Shown here: piece after piece, positions 1 to 9,880 of the stretch | How positions within the stretch are numbered: the stretch's first letter is position 1 | How the letters are laid out: every line of letters starts with the position of its first letter | Assembly: GCF_019740335.1 (NCBI RefSeq) | Contig: NZ_JAHXZS010000005.1 | Location: 62,001-126,000 of the forward strand | Reading direction: 5' to 3' | Length of the DNA stretch: 64,000 nt | From: Alteraquisediminimonas sediminicola | GTDB lineage: Bacteria; Pseudomonadota; Alphaproteobacteria; Sphingomonadales; Sphingomonadaceae | Position numbers and translations under genes: made by a program | The notes under the pieces: model-generated | Seen by the model: only the letters and a program-made list of their open reading frames with translations | Database searches by the model: none | Told to the model about the DNA's origin: nothing

Positions 1-585
1 TCCCATAATGTGAAAAAGATCGTCTGGTTCGCGCAAGAACTGGGCCTGCCATTTGTCCGCCATGATGTCGGCGGGCAATTCGGTATGGATGCGGCCTATC
101 TCGCGAAAAATCCCAACGCCCTGATCCCGACCATCGAGGATGCAGGGATGATCTTATGGGAATCGAACGCCATCCTGCGCTATCTCGCCGCGCAATATGG
201 CGCGGATCGTTTCTGGCCCTCAAACCCGGCGATCCGCGCACAGGGCGATAAATGGATGGACTGGCAATTTGCCTATGCCGATGCCCAGCGCCGCGCCTTT
301 GGCAATCTCATCCGCGTGCCAGCGCCCGACCGCAATCATGAAGCCATTGCGCTATCCGCCAAGAAATCCGGCGACATGATGGCCGTGCTGGATGCCGCCC
401 TCGCCCAACAGCCGTGGCTATCGGGCGATCAATTCGGCGTGTTCGATGTGCCGATGGGGGTCTATGCCCATACATGGTTCACGCTCGACATCGACCGGCC
501 AGACCGGCCACATGTGCGCGACTGGTATGACCGACTCTTGGCCCGCCCGGCCTTTGCCGAGATCGCAGCGATTCCTTTGAGCTAA
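1..585 (+). CDS. Glutathione S-transferase family protein (5' end missing)
   Basis: The frame is open to the left edge, so the N-terminus is cut off. About 194 residues are visible. The GTG at 10 is probably internal, because S-H-N-V-K-K-I-V-W around it matches the thioredoxin-fold segment that holds the catalytic Ser/Cys and Asn of bacterial glutathione transferases. The motif IPTIED (cis-proline region) and ESNAILRYL (glutathione gamma-glutamyl contact, start of the helical linker) follow. The remainder fits the alpha-helical C-terminal domain, with the usual WLSGDQFGVFDVPMG-type capping segment. Such enzymes conjugate or reduce electrophiles with glutathione in the cytoplasm; the substrate cannot be told. 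The gene ends 11 bases before the convergent purD stop. Confidence 0.88.
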   Translation, partial: SHNVKKIVWFAQELGLPFVRHDVGGQFGMDAAYLAKNPNALIPTIEDAGMILWESNAILRYLAAQYGADRFWPSNPAIRAQGDKWMDWQFAYADAQRRAFGNLIRVPAPDRNHEAIALSAKKSGDMMAVLDAALAQQPWLSGDQFGVFDVPMGVYAHTWFTLDIDRPDRPHVRDWYDRLLARPAFAEIAAIPLS

Positions 586-596
586 GGCGTTACGCC

Positions 597-1880
597 TCAG
601 CCCTCCGCCTGCTCCCGCGCGACTTCACGCCAGCCAATATCTCGACGGCAAAAACCGGTGGCAAAATCGATGCCATCGACCGCGCGATAGGCCGCCGCTT
701 GTGCCGCGCCGACTGTCGCGGCACGCGCCGTCACGTTCAACACCCGTCCGCCATTGGCCACGAGCTGCCCATCCTTCAACGCCGTCCCGGCATGGAAAAC
801 GACGAGATCGTCCCCGCTCACATGATCAATGCCGTTGATCGCGCCGCCCTTTTCCGGTGTGCCGGGATAGCCCTTGGCCGCCATCACCACCGTCAACGCC
901 ACCCGCGCATCAAAGGTCAACGGCGCAATGCGATCCAGCGTGCCGTTCGCGGCTGCGAGCAAGATCGGCAACAGATCATCCGTCAGGCGCATCATCAGCA
1001 CCTGCGTTTCCGGATCGCCGAACCGCGCATTATATTCGATCAGCTTCGGCCCTTGGTCCGTCAGCATCAGCCCGGCAAACAACACGCCGATATAGGGCAT
1101 GCCCTCATCCGCCATGGTCTTGACCGTCGGGCGAATAATCCGCGCCATCACGGCCTCTTCCAGTTCGGGCGTCAGCACAAAAGCCGGGCTATACGCGCCC
1201 ATCCCGCCGGTATTAGGGCCGGTGTCGCCATCGCCAACGCGCTTGTGATCCTGCGCGGACCCAAAGGCGAGGACGTTCACGCCATCGGTCAGGGCAAAGA
1301 AGCTCGCCTCTTCGCCGGTCATGAATTCTTCGATCACCACCGAAGCGCCCGCCGTGCCAAAGCCGCCGCCGAACATCTCTTCGATCGCATCCACCGCCTG
1401 TGCGCGGGTTTCGGCGATAATCACGCCCTTGCCCGCGGCAAGGCCATCGGCCTTGATCACCACCGGCAGGCCAAAGCGTTCCAGATCGGCCAATGCCGCC
1501 GCCTTGTTGTCATGGCGCGCATAGGCGGCCGTGGGAATATCGGCGCGGGCGCACATATCCTTGGTAAAGCCCTTGGAGCCTTCCAACTGCGCGGCCAGCC
1601 TGCCGGGGCCGAAGATCGGCACGCCCGCCGCCCGCAGCGAATCACCTAGGCCATCGACCAACGGCGCTTCCGGCCCGACCATGACAAGGCCGATGGCCTT
1701 ATCCTGACAAAAGGCGATGACCGCCACATGGTCCGTCACATCCAGATCGGTCAATTCGGCAAAAGCCGCAATTCCGGGGTTGCCCGGCGCGGCATACAGC
1801 GTATCGAGCGTTGGGGATTGCGCCAGCTTCCATGCCAGCGCATGTTCGCGGCCACCCGATCCGATCAACAGGACATTCAT
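597..1880 (-). CDS. purD: Phosphoribosylamine--glycine ligase (GAR synthetase)
   Basis: PurD catalyses the second step of purine synthesis, joining glycine to 5-phosphoribosylamine with ATP in the cytoplasm. The 427-residue protein begins [17 protein letters not shown], the family's N-terminal nucleotide-fold signature. It then shows ATP-grasp motifs such as [13 protein letters not shown] near residue 140 and [13 protein letters not shown], which carries metal ligands. The length is normal. The ATG at 1880 is chosen because homologues start with this motif; a longer frame reaching 1943 would run into xseA and is not needed. The start codon shares the tetranucleotide CATG (1878-1881) with the divergent xseA start, so each promoter must lie inside the other gene. 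Confidence 0.97.
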   Translation of the reverse strand: MNVLLIGSGGREHALAWKLAQSPTLDTLYAAPGNPGIAAFAELTDLDVTDHVAVIAFCQDKAIGLVMVGPEAPLVDGLGDSLRAAGVPIFGPGRLAAQLEGSKGFTKDMCARADIPTAAYARHDNKAAALADLERFGLPVVIKADGLAAGKGVIIAETRAQAVDAIEEMFGGGFGTAGASVVIEEFMTGEEASFFALTDGVNVLAFGSAQDHKRVGDGDTGPNTGGMGAYSPAFVLTPELEEAVMARIIRPTVKTMADEGMPYIGVLFAGLMLTDQGPKLIEYNARFGDPETQVLMMRLTDDLLPILLAAANGTLDRIAPLTFDARVALTVVMAAKGYPGTPEKGGAINGIDHVSGDDLVVFHAGTALKDGQLVANGGRVLNVTARAATVGAAQAAAYRAVDGIDFATGFCRRDIGWREVAREQAEG

Positions 1881-3351
1881 GAACGATCTTTCCGACAATG
1901 AGGATAACGCCCGGCTGTTAGCCGAAGCCACGCCCGGGGACAACGCACCAGCCCTTAGCGTATCGGAATTGTCTGCGGCATTGAAGCGCAGCGTCGAGGA
2001 TCGTTTCGGCCTTGTCCGGGTGCGCGGCGAATTATCGGGGGTGAAACGGGCGGCATCCGGCCATTTCTATTTCGCGCTCAAGGATGAAAATGCGCTGCTC
2101 GATGGCGTGATGTGGAAAGGCTCCGTATCCCGACTGCCGTTCCGCCCGGAGGATGGGCTGGAGGTCGTCGCGACCGGCAAGCTCACCACCTACCCGGGCC
2201 GGTCGAAATATCAGATCGTCGCCGACCGGATGGAAATCGCGGGCGCGGGCGCGCTGATGGCCCTGCTCGAACAACGCAAGCGCCAATTGGCGGCGGAAGG
2301 CCTGTTCGCGCCCGAGCGCAAAGTACTCCTGCCCTATCTCCCGCGCGTCATCGGCGTCGTCACCTCGCCGACCGGTGCCGTCATCCGCGATATTCTCCAC
2401 CGCCTTGCCGATCGTTGCCCGACCCATGTGATCGTCTGGCCGGTACTGGTGCAAGGCGAAGGCGCGGCGGCGCAGGTTGCGGCCGCCGTCAATGGCTTCA
2501 ACCAGATCGCGCCTAATGGCCCAGTGCCGCGCCCGGATCTGCTGATCGTTGCGCGGGGCGGCGGTTCAATTGAGGATTTATGGGCGTTCAACGAGGAAAT
2601 CGTCGTCCGCGCCGTGGCGGGCAGCGACATTCCGATCATCTCCGCCGTCGGCCATGAAACCGATACGACCTTGTGCGATTTCGCCGCCGATGTCCGCGCC
2701 CCGACCCCAACAGCCGCCGCAGAAATCGCCGTGCCGGTCGTCGCAGAACTCACCGCGATGATCCGCGAATTCGGCTTGCGCGCCAGCCGCGCGATCTGGC
2801 GCGATCAGGAACGCGCGCGCGAACGATTGGCCGCCTTGTCGCGCCTGTTGCCGCCGCCGCAACGGTTGATCGAACAGCGCCAGCAACGGCTGGACGATCT
2901 GGCCGACCGCCTGCCCCGCGCCCTTGCCCATCGCAATGTCCGCGCGCGTGGCGAGTTGGACCGGCTGGCGGGTTCGTTGCGCCCTGCCCTGTTACAGGCA
3001 CGGCTCGATCAGGCGCGGACCCGGCTCACCGCCGCCACGCCCCGGCCCCAAATCTTGGTCCAGCGGATCGACCGCGAACACCAAAGACTGGATGCGCTGT
3101 GGCGGCTGGCGGCATCGCTCAACCCCGATCTGGTGCTGAAACGCGGCTATGCGCGGGTCGAGGCCAATGGCCATGCGATCACCGATACCGCGCAAGCGCG
3201 CAAGGCCGGACAGATGAGGCTCCATTTCGCAGACGGCGCAGTCGATATTCGAATCGATCAACCGGGTGCCGGATCTGGCGGGGCGTCCGGCCCCAAATCC
3301 GGCCCGAAAACTGGCGGCACTGGAAAACCGGCGCAACCATCGCTATTCTAA
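1879..3351 (+). CDS. xseA: Exodeoxyribonuclease VII large subunit
   Basis: XseA is the large, catalytic subunit of exonuclease VII, which with XseB degrades single-stranded DNA from either end into oligonucleotides. The 490-residue product has an N-terminal OB-fold (about residues 25-120, [16 protein letters not shown] and VRVRGELSG). The catalytic core includes [17 protein letters not shown] near 223 and [17 protein letters not shown] from about 253. A long coiled-coil rich in Arg, Gln and Leu follows, then a C-terminal tail of low complexity (Gly/Pro/Lys). It is somewhat longer than the 456-residue E. coli protein because of the tail. The ATG at 1879 overlaps the purD start codon by two bases. 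xseB is not in the window. Confidence 0.97.
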   Translation: MNDLSDNEDNARLLAEATPGDNAPALSVSELSAALKRSVEDRFGLVRVRGELSGVKRAASGHFYFALKDENALLDGVMWKGSVSRLPFRPEDGLEVVATGKLTTYPGRSKYQIVADRMEIAGAGALMALLEQRKRQLAAEGLFAPERKVLLPYLPRVIGVVTSPTGAVIRDILHRLADRCPTHVIVWPVLVQGEGAAAQVAAAVNGFNQIAPNGPVPRPDLLIVARGGGSIEDLWAFNEEIVVRAVAGSDIPIISAVGHETDTTLCDFAADVRAPTPTAAAEIAVPVVAELTAMIREFGLRASRAIWRDQERARERLAALSRLLPPPQRLIEQRQQRLDDLADRLPRALAHRNVRARGELDRLAGSLRPALLQARLDQARTRLTAATPRPQILVQRIDREHQRLDALWRLAASLNPDLVLKRGYARVEANGHAITDTAQARKAGQMRLHFADGAVDIRIDQPGAGSGGASGPKSGPKTGGTGKPAQPSLF

Positions 3352-3388
3352 TATCCAAACCATATTTGTTGAACAGGTATTGCCCGTC

Positions 3389-3589
3389 ATGTTGAAATCC
3401 ACCGCGTCCCGTCCCGCCAAATTACATTATATGGCCGGCACGTTCCGCCTGCTCAGCCATGGCGATCATGTCGTATGCGCGGTATCGGGCGCGCCGATCA
3501 CGCTCGACGAATTATGTTATTGGAGCGTCGAAAAGCAGGAGCCTTATGCCTCTGCCGACATCGCCACCAAGGCGGCGCTCGGCAAGTGA
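3389..3589 (+). CDS. DUF2093 family protein
   Basis: A 66-residue protein matching the DUF2093 family, recognisable from KLHYMAGTFRLL, the phrase HVVCAVSGAPI and LDELCYWSVEKQE. Genes of this family commonly follow xseA in alphaproteobacteria; no function is established. It contains two Cys (one in CAVSG, one in ELCYW) but no clear zinc knuckle. It starts 37 bases after the xseA stop. Its TGA overlaps the GTG start of the following M23 peptidase (GTGA, 3586-3589), so the two are likely translationally coupled and the three genes cotranscribed. Confidence 0.85.
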   Translation: MLKSTASRPAKLHYMAGTFRLLSHGDHVVCAVSGAPITLDELCYWSVEKQEPYASADIATKAALGK

Positions 3590-4437
3590 AGCCGCTTTAT
3601 TGTCGGCAAGTCGCAGGACTGCTGGCAAGTACCTTGATATGCTGTGCGCCGATGGTCCAGGCGGATGCACCGATTCAATTATCCGGTCGGATCGAACAGG
3701 GCGGCACCGCCACCGGCTATGTCCCCAAAGGCACCACATCGCTCAAGCTTGATGGCGCAATTGTGCCATTTGCAGCGGATGGTCGCTTCCTGATCGGCTT
3801 TGGCCGGGATGCGGCCTCCGCCGCCGCGCTCATCGCGACCCTTGGCAATGGCCAACAGATCGCCCAATCCATCGCGATTGCCACCCATCAATGGCAGATC
3901 GAACGGGTTGATACCCCGATGCGCCCCGCCGCTATTCCCTCCGCCGATTTCGAGCGCATCCGCGCGGGCGAACTCGCGCAAATGACCGCAGCCCGCACAA
4001 TCAAGGTGGATAGCAATGGCTGGCGACAACATTTCATCTGGCCGGCAACGGGCCGATTAAGCGGCTTTTTCGGATCGCAGCGCATCTATCAGGGCGTGGC
4101 GGGCAGCTATCATGGCGGGGTCGATATCGCGCAGCCCAGCGGCACGCCGATTGTCGCGCCCGCCGATGGCGTGGTTATTCTCGCCGCCAAGGAAACGCCC
4201 TTCACGCTGGAGGGCCATTTGCTGATGATCGACCATGGCATGGGGCTGACCTCGGCCTTTCTCCATTTGTCCCGCATCGATGTGGCCGTCGGCGACCATA
4301 TCACCCAAGGTCAGACCTTGGGCGCGATTGGCACCAGCGGGCGCTCCACCGGGCCGCATCTCCATTGGGGGATGAAATGGCAGGATCAACGGATCGACCC
4401 GCAAATGCTGGTCCCGCCGATGCCAAAGGCGAATTAG
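3586..4437 (+). CDS. M23 family (LytM-type) metallopeptidase, secreted
   Basis: A 283-residue peptidase predicted to act on peptidoglycan in the periplasm. The GTG at 3586 places a signal peptide at the start (VKPLYCRQVAGLLASTLICC..., cut near VQA-DAP); upstream in-frame codons lie within the DUF2093 gene and are rejected. The C-terminal LytM domain has the zinc motif HxxxD (H176, D180) and HLH (H258, H260) with the intervening FLHLS, so it looks catalytically competent rather than a degenerate EnvC/NlpD-type activator. The stop codon overlaps the convergent nuclease gene by four bases. Confidence 0.92.
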   Translation: MKPLYCRQVAGLLASTLICCAPMVQADAPIQLSGRIEQGGTATGYVPKGTTSLKLDGAIVPFAADGRFLIGFGRDAASAAALIATLGNGQQIAQSIAIATHQWQIERVDTPMRPAAIPSADFERIRAGELAQMTAARTIKVDSNGWRQHFIWPATGRLSGFFGSQRIYQGVAGSYHGGVDIAQPSGTPIVAPADGVVILAAKETPFTLEGHLLMIDHGMGLTSAFLHLSRIDVAVGDHITQGQTLGAIGTSGRSTGPHLHWGMKWQDQRIDPQMLVPPMPKAN

Positions 4438-4895
4438 GCCCCGCACCAACCCTTCCGCCTTTGCCCATGATAACGCCGCGCCAGCCCTTCAGCGACAAGG
4501 ACCATGCCCAGCGACCGCCCATCCCGCATGATCAACCGCAATTTGCGCCCATAACGATCCTGATCGCGCGATATGCCGCGCAACTCGAACGGCTCGGCAT
4601 TCAGCAACGCCTGCAACCGCAATGTCGCCTGCCGCCCCAGCCGCGCCTCAAGCGGACAGCGCGGCGGATGAGTTTCCGGCGTATCGATATCGGCGATGCG
4701 GATGCTGGTACTGCCAAGACGAAAAGTGTCGCCATCAATCACGCAATGACGGTCGGCATGGTGACGACAGAGCTTCAACTGCACCCCGTCAATCGGGCCA
4801 AGATCGCGCATTTGCGCCTCTGCTGGCCCGCACAGCCCCATGAACAGCAAACATATGAAAAAGGCGCGAAAAAGCGGCGGGAATGAATGCGTCAT
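4434..4895 (-). CDS. Secreted staphylococcal-nuclease-like (SNase) protein
   Basis: A 153-residue protein with a hydrophobic signal peptide (residues about 9-27, ending AEA). The SNase/TNase OB-fold is shown by CVIDGDTFRL (D54 and D56, calcium ligands), RIADIDTPE (D71) and DRYGRKL (R117). Members hydrolyse DNA and RNA with calcium. Cys residues at 43, 51, 80 and 151 could form disulfides in the periplasm. Sphingomonads carry several such thermonuclease-family genes; the physiological substrate is unknown. It overlaps the convergent M23 gene by four bases (4434-4437). Confidence 0.87.
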   Translation of the reverse strand: MTHSFPPLFRAFFICLLFMGLCGPAEAQMRDLGPIDGVQLKLCRHHADRHCVIDGDTFRLGSTSIRIADIDTPETHPPRCPLEARLGRQATLRLQALLNAEPFELRGISRDQDRYGRKLRLIMRDGRSLGMVLVAEGLARRYHGQRRKGWCGA

Positions 4896-4973
4896 GCATC
4901 CAGCTAGGCACTTCCCATATCAGGCACGACTATAGACGTCCCCATATTGGTCCAGTCGTCTCAAAACAGTCGC

Positions 4974-5606
4974 TTATTGCAACCCCAGCATCTTGTGCGA
5001 CTGGACGCTCAAGCGCCAACGCGGGCGAGCCATCACCAGCTCGATCGCCGCTTGTTCCGATGATTTGCGGTCGGCGCAATCCATCGGCTGGACCAGAAAA
5101 TGGACGAAACCCCATTGCTCCAATTCCGCCGGGTCGATCCCCGGCTGTGGCCAGACCAGTTTCAATTCATCGCCGGATTTCTGCACGATCTCGGCCCCGG
5201 CCTTGGGGCTGATGCACAGCCAGTCGATCCCCGGCGGCGCGATGATCGTGCCATTGCTTTCGACCGCGACCTGAAAGCCACGGACATGCAACGCGTCCAA
5301 CAATGGGGGATCAAGCTGCAACAACGGTTCCCCGCCGGTAATGACGATCAGGCGATGATCCTCGCCCGCCCCCCAAAACTCGGCCACGCGGTCGGCCAAG
5401 GCCTCAGCAGAGGTGAACTTGCCGCCGCCCTCGCCATCGGTGCCGACAAAATCGGTATCGCAGAATTGGCAGATCGCCTTTTCGCGATCCTCTTCCCGCC
5501 CGGTCCATAAATTGCACCCGGCAAAACGCAAAAACACCGCGCGCCGCCCGGCCTGCCGCCCTTCACCCTGTAGGGTGAGGAAGATTTCCTTCACCGCATA
5601 GGTCAT
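4974..5606 (-). CDS. queE: 7-carboxy-7-deazaguanine synthase
   Basis: A radical SAM enzyme of 210 residues that rearranges 6-carboxytetrahydropterin to 7-carboxy-7-deazaguanine, the committed ring-contraction step to preQ0 and queuosine. The iron-sulfur ligands are C31, C46 and C49, giving CX14CX2C instead of the usual CX3CX2C; this spaced motif is known from characterised QueE proteins. FLTLQGEG at the N-terminus and [10 protein letters not shown] are family signatures. Its start codon overlaps the queC stop by four bases (5603-5606), so queC-queE form one coupled unit. queD and queF are not in the window. Confidence 0.95.
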   Translation of the reverse strand: MTYAVKEIFLTLQGEGRQAGRRAVFLRFAGCNLWTGREEDREKAICQFCDTDFVGTDGEGGGKFTSAEALADRVAEFWGAGEDHRLIVITGGEPLLQLDPPLLDALHVRGFQVAVESNGTIIAPPGIDWLCISPKAGAEIVQKSGDELKLVWPQPGIDPAELEQWGFVHFLVQPMDCADRKSSEQAAIELVMARPRWRLSVQSHKMLGLQ

Positions 5607-6286
5607 GGCAGGGCCTTGTAAATGGTCGGATCAGCCACGCCCGCATCGACGAAACCCTGATGGCGCAATCGGCAACTATCGCAATGGCCGCAATGCATGC
5701 CTTCCGGCGTCGGATCATAGCAGGACCAGCTCAACCCCATATCAAGGCCCAACCTTGTGCCTTCGCGCACAATCTCGGCCTTGCCCAGATGCAGCAACGG
5801 CGCATGGACCGTGAAACGATCCCCCTCGACCCCTGCCTTGGTCGCGATATTCGCCAGATTTTCGAACGCCTCGACAAAGGCCGGGCGACAATCGGGATAG
5901 CCGGAATAATCGAGCGCATTAACCCCGATAAACAAATCCCGCGCGCCCGCCGCCTCGGCCCAGCCAAGGCACAGGGACAAAAAGATCGTGTTGCGCGCCG
6001 GGACATAAGTAACGGGGATCGCGCCCTCATCCACGCCCGCTTTCGGCACATCGATATCCGCCGTCAGCGCAGACCCGCCAAAACCGCGCAAATCCATCGG
6101 CAAGACGATATGGCGCTCCACCCCCAAATGGGCCGCAACCCGGTTGGCTGCCTCCAATTCGCAGGCATGGCGCTGGCCATAAGCGATCGACAGCGCCAGC
6201 AGGCTATAACCTGCCTCCCGCGCCAGCCCGCCGACCACCAGCGAATCAAGTCCGCCAGACAAGAGAATAACCGCCTGTTTGCTCAT
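5603..6286 (-). CDS. queC: 7-cyano-7-deazaguanine (preQ0) synthase
   Basis: QueC converts 7-carboxy-7-deazaguanine with ammonia and ATP to preQ0, the substrate for queuosine tRNA modification. The 227-residue protein has the PP-loop motif SGGLDS at residues 10-15. It also has a C-terminal zinc site in which SCYDP is followed by HCGHCDSC. The ATG at 6286 gives [12 protein letters not shown], matching homologues; an earlier ATG would add 12 unrelated residues. It is the first gene of the queC-queE pair, 63 bases beyond hisN in the same direction. Confidence 0.96.
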   Translation of the reverse strand: MSKQAVILLSGGLDSLVVGGLAREAGYSLLALSIAYGQRHACELEAANRVAAHLGVERHIVLPMDLRGFGGSALTADIDVPKAGVDEGAIPVTYVPARNTIFLSLCLGWAEAAGARDLFIGVNALDYSGYPDCRPAFVEAFENLANIATKAGVEGDRFTVHAPLLHLGKAEIVREGTRLGLDMGLSWSCYDPTPEGMHCGHCDSCRLRHQGFVDAGVADPTIYKALP

Positions 6287-6349
6287 ATCGCGCCCGCTAT
6301 ACCGGTGCGGCGTAGAGCGCAAGTTTTGGGGAAGTGTGCCTCCCTCTCC

Positions 6350-7126
6350 TCAATGCCCGCAGGCAAGCGCCTCCAACACATCTTCCAGCCGCGCCGGGTC
6401 GCCCAAGGCGATGACATCGCCCTCGCTATCGGCGGTCAGCGGGTGGCCGTTCCAATCGCACATCATCCCGCCCGCGCCTTCGACCACCGGCACCAATGCC
6501 GCAATGTCATAGAGCTTGAGGCCCGATTCGACGACCAGATCGACATGGCCGGTCGCCAGCAGCGCATAATTATAGCAATCCCCGCCCCAGACCGTATCGC
6601 GGCAGCCCCGCGCCATTTGAGAGAAATGCTCGGCCTTGTGCGGGCTGAAATATTGCGGGCCGGTGCTGGCGAGAATCGCATCTTCCAATGCGCGGCAGCG
6701 GCGGCTGTTCACCGGCTGGCCGTTCAGCAGCGTCGGTTTGCCCATCTGGCCGACCCAGCGCTCCCCCGAAATCGGCTGATCAATCACGCCCAGCACCGGC
6801 CAGCCTTCCTGCATCAACGCCACCAACGTGCCGAAAATCGGGCGACCCGCGATAAAGCTGCGGGTGCCGTCAATCGGATCAAGCACCCAGACCCGACCCG
6901 AAGTCCCCGGCTTTTCGCCGAATTCCTCGCCAATAATCCCGTCATTCGGGCGCTCGCGCTCGATAATCGCGCGCATCGCCAGTTCGGCGGCGCGGTCGGC
7001 CTCGGTCACGGGCGAGGCGTCGTCCTTATTTTCCTGCGTAAATGGGGCACGAAAAAATGGGCGAATCGCATTGCCAGCGGCATCGGCAAGTTGACGGGCA
7101 AGATCGGCGTCTTGTTCAGGGCGCAT
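6350..7126 (-). CDS. hisN: Histidinol-phosphatase, inositol monophosphatase family
   Basis: A 258-residue magnesium-dependent phosphatase of the IMPase fold. Visible metal-site motifs are SPVTEAD, GEEFG (Glu ligand), DPIDGTRSFI (two Asp ligands) and the WGGDCYNYALLATG segment with the third Asp. This arrangement is typical of HisN, which dephosphorylates histidinol phosphate in histidine synthesis, but inositol-phosphatase or 3'-nucleotidase activity cannot be excluded from sequence. The ATG at 7126 (MRPEQDADLARQL) is preferred; the longest frame starts at 7222 and would overlap the divergent glnE start. The 51-bp gap to glnE must hold both promoters. Confidence 0.85.
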   Translation of the reverse strand: MRPEQDADLARQLADAAGNAIRPFFRAPFTQENKDDASPVTEADRAAELAMRAIIERERPNDGIIGEEFGEKPGTSGRVWVLDPIDGTRSFIAGRPIFGTLVALMQEGWPVLGVIDQPISGERWVGQMGKPTLLNGQPVNSRRCRALEDAILASTGPQYFSPHKAEHFSQMARGCRDTVWGGDCYNYALLATGHVDLVVESGLKLYDIAALVPVVEGAGGMMCDWNGHPLTADSEGDVIALGDPARLEDVLEALACGH

Positions 7127-7177
7127 AAGCAATGAAAGCCTGTTCTTATTGGAAATGAATTGCGCTAAGCCATAGCC

Positions 7178-9880
7178 ATGACCGCCGATATTGCCAACGC
7201 GCTTCAGCGTGCAAACGCTCATTCGCCCTTCCTGCGCCGCCTGATCGAAAAACAGCCAGAGGTCGTGGACCGATTGGCGGGCGGTGATGTGTGGGGGGCC
7301 CTTGCCCTTGGCCGCGCACAGGCGCTGGCGATTGATGATGTAGGCATCTCGCTCCGCCGCGAACGCGATGCCGTCGCCTTATGCACCGCGATTGGCGATC
7401 TGGCGGGGGTGTTAAGCTTTGAAGAGATCACCCATGCCTTGTCCGATTTTGCCGACCGGGCGCTCGACAAGGCGCTGAATCAAGCCTTTCACGAACGCAT
7501 GCCGGGAGAAGCGCCGCGCGGTTTTGCCATCATCGGCCTTGGCAAGCATGGCAGTCGCGAACTCAATTATTCATCCGACATCGATCCGATTTTCCTGTTT
7601 GATCCGAACACCCTGCCGCGCCGCGAACGCGACGAGCCGGTCGAGGCCGCCGTGCGCCTCGGCAAAAGGGTGATCGACCTGCTCCAGACCCGCACCGCCG
7701 ATGGCTATGCGTTTCGCGTCGATTTGCGCCTGCGCCCCTCGCCAGAGGCAACGCCGATTGCCCTGCCGGTCGAATCCGCAATCAATTATTATGAATCAAT
7801 GGCCCTGCCATGGGAGCGCGCGGCGTTCATCCGCTCCCGCCCGGCGGCGGGAGATACACAGCTCGGCCAATATTTCCTCGATCAATTGCGCCCGTTCGTC
7901 TGGCGGCGCTCGCTTGATTTCGGGGCGATCAACGAAATTCGCGGCATTTCCCGGCGCATCCGCGATCATTATGCACAGGGTCAGGCCTTTGGCCCCGGCT
8001 ATGATCTGAAACGCGGGCGCGGCGGGATTCGCGAATGCGAATTTTTCGCCCAGATCCACCAGATGATCCATGGCGGGCGCGATCCCGTGCTCCGCACCCC
8101 GGCCACGCTCGATGCGCTGCATGCGCTGGCGGCACATGGTCGGATCGGCGCGGATGAGGCGGAGGCGCTCGCCAATGCCTATATCTATTATCGCCAGATC
8201 GAACATCGCCTGCAAATGGTCGACGACCGTCAGACCCACAGCCTGCCCGACAATGCGGATGCCATCAACAATGTCGCTCGCCTTCATGGATTGGCGGATG
8301 CGGACGCGCTGCTCGCCTCGCTCCGTCCCCATATCGACAAGGTTGGCCATATCTATGACAGCTTAAGCGATGACGGGAACACCGGCTTTACGCAGGACCC
8401 CGAACTAATGCTGGAACGCTGCACGGCCTTGGGCTTCCCCGATCCTGCGGCAACGAGCGCACGCATCACCAGTTGGCGCACCGACCGGGTGCGTTGCCTC
8501 CGCACCCCGGCGGCGCGCGATGCGTTTGAGGCGATGCTGCCGAACCTCTTGGCGGCCCTTGGCAAGGCCCCCGATCCGACCAGCGCGGTCAATCGCTTTG
8601 ATAATCTGCTGACCCGCATCCCGACCGGGATCAACCTGTTCCGGCTGTTGGAGGCGCGTCCGGCGCTCGCCACCCTTTTGGCGAATATTCTCGGCCTTGC
8701 TCCCGCACTGGCCGAAGATCTGGCGCGGCGCCCGGCGCTGTTGGAAGGGCTGATCGACGCCCGCGCATTTGAGCCGACCGCCCCCCTTGCCGATCTCATC
8801 GCCAAATTTCGCGACAGCGGCGAAAAGGACGAGGATTATCAGCAATTGCTCGACCGCGTCCGCCAACAGGTCGGCGATGAACGCTTTGCCTTGGGCGTGC
8901 AATTGGTCGAAGGCACGTCCGACCCGATGGACGTAGCGCAAGGATATAGCCGGATTGCCGAGGCCGCATTGCAGGTGCTGACCGATGCCACCATCGCCGA
9001 ATTTGAATTGACCCATGGCAAGGTGGCGGGCGGCGAACTGGTCATTCTCGCGCTCGGGCGGCTGGGCGGTGGGGCGCTGACCCATGCCTCGGACCTTGAT
9101 CTGGTATTCCTCTTCACCGGCGATCACGCGACCGAATCCGATGGCCGCAAGCCCTTGGGCGCGACGCAATATTTCAACCGCCTGTCGCAACGTATCATCG
9201 CCGCGATGAGCGTTTCGACGGCGGCTGGCCCGCTTTATGAGGTCGATACCAGACTGCGACCCAATGGCGCGCAAGGTCTGTTGGCGGTCAATTTCGAGAG
9301 CTTCGAGACATATCAGCTCCATCAGGCCTGGACATGGGAGCATATGGCCCTGACCCGCGCCCGCATCGTGTTCGGCTCCCTTGATGCCCGTGCATCTTTG
9401 CAAACAATCGTGGACAAGGCGCTCCATCTGCCCCGCGACCCCGCCAAATTGCTCGCCGATATCGTCAAGATGCGGCGCGACATGGCCAAGCACAAGCCGC
9501 CCAAGGGCGATCTTGATGTCAAGCTGGCGGACGGCGGGCTGGTCGATCTCGAATTCACGCTGCACTTGCTGCAACTCACCCATCGCACCGGCCTGTCGCC
9601 GGTGCTGGGTCAGGCCGTGGCGGCACTGGTCGAGGCCGGGCTGCTGCCCGCGCAGATGATCGAGGCACATCGCCTGTTGGGCAGGATGCTGGTCGCGCTA
9701 CGGCTGATCGCGCCCGATAGCCAGAATGTGCCAGAGGCCGCCAAGCCGGTCGTTGCCCATGGCTGTGGCCGCGCAAATTGGGAAAGCCTGCTTGCCGATT
9801 ACACCGCGGCACGGCACAGCATCGCGACCATCTGGCACGGCTTTGCAGATCAATTACCCCCGGAACAGGAAACGGCATAA
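7178..9880 (+). CDS. glnE: Bifunctional glutamine synthetase adenylyltransferase/deadenylyltransferase
   Basis: GlnE adds AMP to, and removes it from, glutamine synthetase in response to PII and glutamine, so it controls nitrogen assimilation. The 900-residue protein holds two nucleotidyltransferase domains. The N-terminal one has ELNYSSDIDPIFLFD near residue 124 (deadenylylase) and the C-terminal one GGGALTHASDLDLVFLF near 628 (adenylylase). Each keeps the D-x-D pair. A helical regulatory region separates them. It is slightly shorter than E. coli GlnE (946). The stop overlaps the start of the peroxiredoxin gene by one base (TAATG). Confidence 0.97.
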   Translation: MTADIANALQRANAHSPFLRRLIEKQPEVVDRLAGGDVWGALALGRAQALAIDDVGISLRRERDAVALCTAIGDLAGVLSFEEITHALSDFADRALDKALNQAFHERMPGEAPRGFAIIGLGKHGSRELNYSSDIDPIFLFDPNTLPRRERDEPVEAAVRLGKRVIDLLQTRTADGYAFRVDLRLRPSPEATPIALPVESAINYYESMALPWERAAFIRSRPAAGDTQLGQYFLDQLRPFVWRRSLDFGAINEIRGISRRIRDHYAQGQAFGPGYDLKRGRGGIRECEFFAQIHQMIHGGRDPVLRTPATLDALHALAAHGRIGADEAEALANAYIYYRQIEHRLQMVDDRQTHSLPDNADAINNVARLHGLADADALLASLRPHIDKVGHIYDSLSDDGNTGFTQDPELMLERCTALGFPDPAATSARITSWRTDRVRCLRTPAARDAFEAMLPNLLAALGKAPDPTSAVNRFDNLLTRIPTGINLFRLLEARPALATLLANILGLAPALAEDLARRPALLEGLIDARAFEPTAPLADLIAKFRDSGEKDEDYQQLLDRVRQQVGDERFALGVQLVEGTSDPMDVAQGYSRIAEAALQVLTDATIAEFELTHGKVAGGELVILALGRLGGGALTHASDLDLVFLFTGDHATESDGRKPLGATQYFNRLSQRIIAAMSVSTAAGPLYEVDTRLRPNGAQGLLAVNFESFETYQLHQAWTWEHMALTRARIVFGSLDARASLQTIVDKALHLPRDPAKLLADIVKMRRDMAKHKPPKGDLDVKLADGGLVDLEFTLHLLQLTHRTGLSPVLGQAVAALVEAGLLPAQMIEAHRLLGRMLVALRLIAPDSQNVPEAAKPVVAHGCGRANWESLLADYTAARHSIATIWHGFADQLPPEQETA

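Noticed and set aside
1717-1878. Longer N-terminus for the xseA product
   Set aside because: These codons overlap purD coding sequence on the other strand, and homologues begin near the ATG at 1879.
5660-7135. Plus-strand frame of 491 codons opposite queC and hisN
   Set aside because: Crosses two clear genes and an intergenic gap; Arg/His/Gln-rich shadow.
8405-9670. Minus-strand frame of 421 codons opposite glnE
   Set aside because: Antisense to a full-length, motif-complete glnE.
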